Shown here in pieces: positions 57,213 through 58,747 of a DNA stretch of 58,747 bases. Below the pieces are notes generated by a model. It had not been told where the DNA came from, made no database searches, and worked only from the letters and a program-made list of their open reading frames with translations. The stretch is from Cyanophora paradoxa. Its lineage: Eukaryota; Glaucocystophyceae; Cyanophorales; Cyanophoraceae. The translations under genes and the position numbers were made by a program. Position 1 is the stretch's first letter. The number at the start of each line of letters is the position of its first letter. Location: positions 1 to 58,747 of the forward strand of contig QPMI01000019.1 of NCBI GenBank assembly GCA_004431415.1. Direction: 5' to 3'.

Positions 57213-58467
57213 AAGCTGGCTCCGAGCCGCGTCCCGGCCCCACAGGAGGGCGAGGACAGAGAGCGGCCGCGCTTGCAACCGCGCAGCGCGAGAGTGATGA
57301 GCTACCCGCGGAGGGTCGAGCTGAGAAGGGCCTAGCGCCCGCCACAATCACTAAAGTCCCGGGCTGGGAAGGAGAGCCAACGGGCGGCTGACTGCCTCGA
57401 GCTATGCTCGGCTCAGTGACGGGCGGAGGGCCCTACGAAGACCTGGCCGAGCTCCGGGCGCGACTTGCGCCGGCAGAGGAGTCGGAAGGCGGCTGAGGCG
57501 CCGGATTCTGCCCCGGGCCCAGCGACAGGGGATGAGCATTCCCCCTCCTTGAGATGCAAGACCTGGTGGGTACCGGGTGCGCCAAGCACCAACGGGGTAC
57601 ACACAGGCGGTCGTGACGCCGGGTCCCGCCCCGGGTACGATGACTGGGGATGCACAATTCCCCCATACAGGGCTCCACACCGGGGACGCTCGGTGGTGGA
57701 CCGCCTGGAGGGTCGCGTCCCCTTAATGACGCGCGAGCACGGGTCGGGCAGGGTACCTCCCGCCGTACGATGGCGACGAGGGCACCTTGTGGGCGGCGTC
57801 TAGCCTTGCCCTGGAGTTCCTAGCTCCACCGCCGTTGTGGGCTTCTTAGCCCCTAATCCGACGCCGTGGCGGACCGCGAGAGCGCGGCGCATGCCTGAGC
57901 AGTGGCGCTAGACGAGCTGCTTAGCCCTACGTTTTGGGACGGGCATTGCGCTGGGGCTAGTGGGCGCTACCGCGAGCGTCACGCCCCGCGTTGCAATTGC
58001 TGTTGCAGCGTGCGCCTCTGCGGTTAACTTGCTGCGCGGCGAGGACAGGGCCTCCTCGGCTTCCTCCCTTCCGATCCGCTCGCCTTGTGCGAGTTTCCTG
58101 GGCCGCCGGCCCGAAGTTGGACCTTGCCCCCTGGGCGCTACACGCTGGAGTCGTGCCGGCACCTGCCGGGCGACAGTCTTTTCGATTCCCGGCAGTTGCC
58201 GGACATGGATGGGCTCGGCGCCTTTTCGATTCCCGGCAGTAGCCGGTGACGCCGAGTACGAGCGGCTCGGAGCCTTTTTCGATTCCCGGCAGTAGCCGGC
58301 GGCTCCGAGCGTTGTACATATTTGTAGGGCGAGATTCATGATTGGTGGCGATTTCCCAGCAGGGACCACCCTCTTTGTAAATAGTGACTAGGGCCATGAG
58401 GTTTACCCGGCCTAGTCAGCCCCTTTTTATGATGTTTTGGACGTAGACCCGCGCGGACGCGGGATCC
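57213..58467 (+). other. 3' UTR of the LTR element with many hairpins
   Basis: This is about 1.25 kb without a coding frame. Small hairpins recur, for example GGGGATG/ATTCCCC near 57530, GGTGC/GCACC near 57577-57591, and GGGGATGC...ATTCCCCC near 57648. The right part holds the CCGGC/GCCGG hairpin repeats described separately. Confidence 0.55.
58155..58310 (+). repeat. Triplicated hairpin repeat complementary to the primer-binding site
   Basis: TTCGATTCCCGGCAG occurs at 58181-58195, 58225-58239 and 58278-58292. Each is followed by a T/A G-CCGG arm so that CCGGC pairs with GCCGG around a 4-nt loop; a fourth CCGGC-ACCT-GCCGG hairpin lies just upstream. Copies 2 and 3 have outer stems, CTCGGCG/CGCCGAG (58214-58220 with 58250-58256) and GCTCGGAGCC/GGCTCCGAGC (58265-58274 with 58301-58310). 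The repeats match, with one extra C, the reverse complement of 14 nt of the PBS (33203-33216). Confidence 0.75.
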
Positions 58468-58478
58468 GAGAGGAGGAG
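58468..58478 (+). other. Polypurine tract
   Basis: GAGAGGAGGAG directly precedes the 3' LTR, one T away. This is the expected plus-strand primer of reverse transcription. Confidence 0.75.
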
Positions 58479-58479
58479 T

Positions 58480-58747
58480 TGTCGCATCCGGCATTATAGC
58501 GGATGCTCGTTTGTGAGCCGCTAGGGCTCTAGATGATGTGCGCAGCCTTCGTGCTGCTAGATCGACGGCGCCTAGGCTAGTTAGAGCGCCGCGGTCGTTT
58601 GTATGCGTGTGTCGGGGTACGCCGTAGTTGGACGGGTACACCCTCAGTCTACCATCACGGTGGCTAACAGCAGCAGCACTCGCCAAACCCCGCCCTGCCG
58701 AGCTTGCACTCCGCACGGGCTTCCCGCGCGCACGATTAGACACACTA
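58480..58747 (+). repeat. 3' LTR (268 of about 283 bp in window)
   Basis: It starts TGTCGC and is identical to the 5' LTR along the visible length except for one extra G (TTTGTATGCG). The window stops about 15 bp before the expected GCGACA end. Confidence 0.9.

Larger units (their letters stand above)
32912..58747 (+). mobile_element. Composite Ty3/gypsy-type LTR retrotransposon with two nested insertions
   Basis: The element is bounded by near-identical 282-bp LTRs and runs about 15 bp past the right edge (predicted end near 58762). The order is LTR, PBS, Gag, large ORF2, protease, RT, RNase H, integrase, structured 3' UTR, polypurine tract, LTR. RT-RNase H before integrase, with a GPY/F-like segment after integrase, defines the Ty3/gypsy order. 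Subtracting the two nested insertions (1,538 and 8,519 bp) from about 25,851 bp leaves an ancestral length of about 15.8 kb, very large for this class. The excess is due to ORF2, which sits between Gag and Pol. Confidence 0.9.

Noticed and set aside
58155-58310. CRISPR array
   Set aside because: Three short repeats with unequal spacers in a eukaryotic retrotransposon 3' UTR, each part of a hairpin; no cas genes.

Overview
This window is nuclear DNA of a GC-rich microbial eukaryote, most likely a flagellated alga or other protist. The evidence is spliced genes throughout, nuclear genes with mitochondrial presequences, a plant-type ATP synthase 6 kDa subunit, and eukaryote-only families (GRAM, DIL, F-box, TARBP1/Trm3). 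Introns are short (about 45-75 nt), usually start GTGCG or GTCCG, and carry a CTGAC/CTCAC-like branch site 15-25 nt before a CAG acceptor. I cannot name the species.

Positions 1-32 kb are a compact host region with 12 genes, mostly alternating in strand. In order they are: a small membrane-protein gene (-, partial), a GRAM-DIL protein (+), a giant coiled-coil protein (-), the mitochondrial ATP synthase 6 kDa subunit (+), a degenerate mitochondrial acyl-CoA-synthetase-like protein (+), an unknown protein with a PP1-docking-like motif (+), mitochondrial ribosomal protein bS6m (-), an F-box/LRR-like protein (+), IBA57 (-), the Fe-S domain of complex I NDUFS1/Nad11 (+), an unknown multi-pass membrane protein (-), and a Trm3/TARBP1 tRNA 2'-O-methyltransferase (+). 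Five adjacent loci are mitochondrial. IBA57, a 4Fe-4S maturation factor, and NDUFS1, a multi-cluster Fe-S subunit, are divergent with only 72 bp between their start codons.

From 32,912 to beyond the right edge lies one composite LTR retrotransposon of the Ty3/gypsy type, about 25.85 kb as it stands. Its order is 5' LTR, primer-binding site, Gag, a very large unrecognised ORF2, protease, RT, RNase H, integrase (D,D35E, GPY/F-like), a structured 3' UTR, a polypurine tract and the 3' LTR. Two younger elements sit inside it. The first is a 1.5 kb T-rich non-autonomous element with its own ORF, a (CT)n tail and a 12-bp target duplication, inserted in Gag. The second is an 8.5 kb antisense non-LTR retrotransposon (endonuclease-RT-RNase H-zinc finger) with a 20-bp target duplication, inserted in ORF2. 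Removing both insertions in coordinate arithmetic restores two continuous frames, Gag of about 634 codons and ORF2 of about 1,960 codons, joined by a TGATG overlap.

The most unusual signals are in this element. They are the huge ORF2 between Gag and Pol, a 25-nt primer-binding site whose geometry fits a selenocysteine tRNA better than an ordinary tRNA, and three 3'-UTR hairpin repeats that are complementary to that primer-binding site and show a compensatory base change. Pol and the non-LTR element carry several frameshifts although the two LTRs differ by one indel, so residual assembly indels or movement of an already damaged element must be considered.
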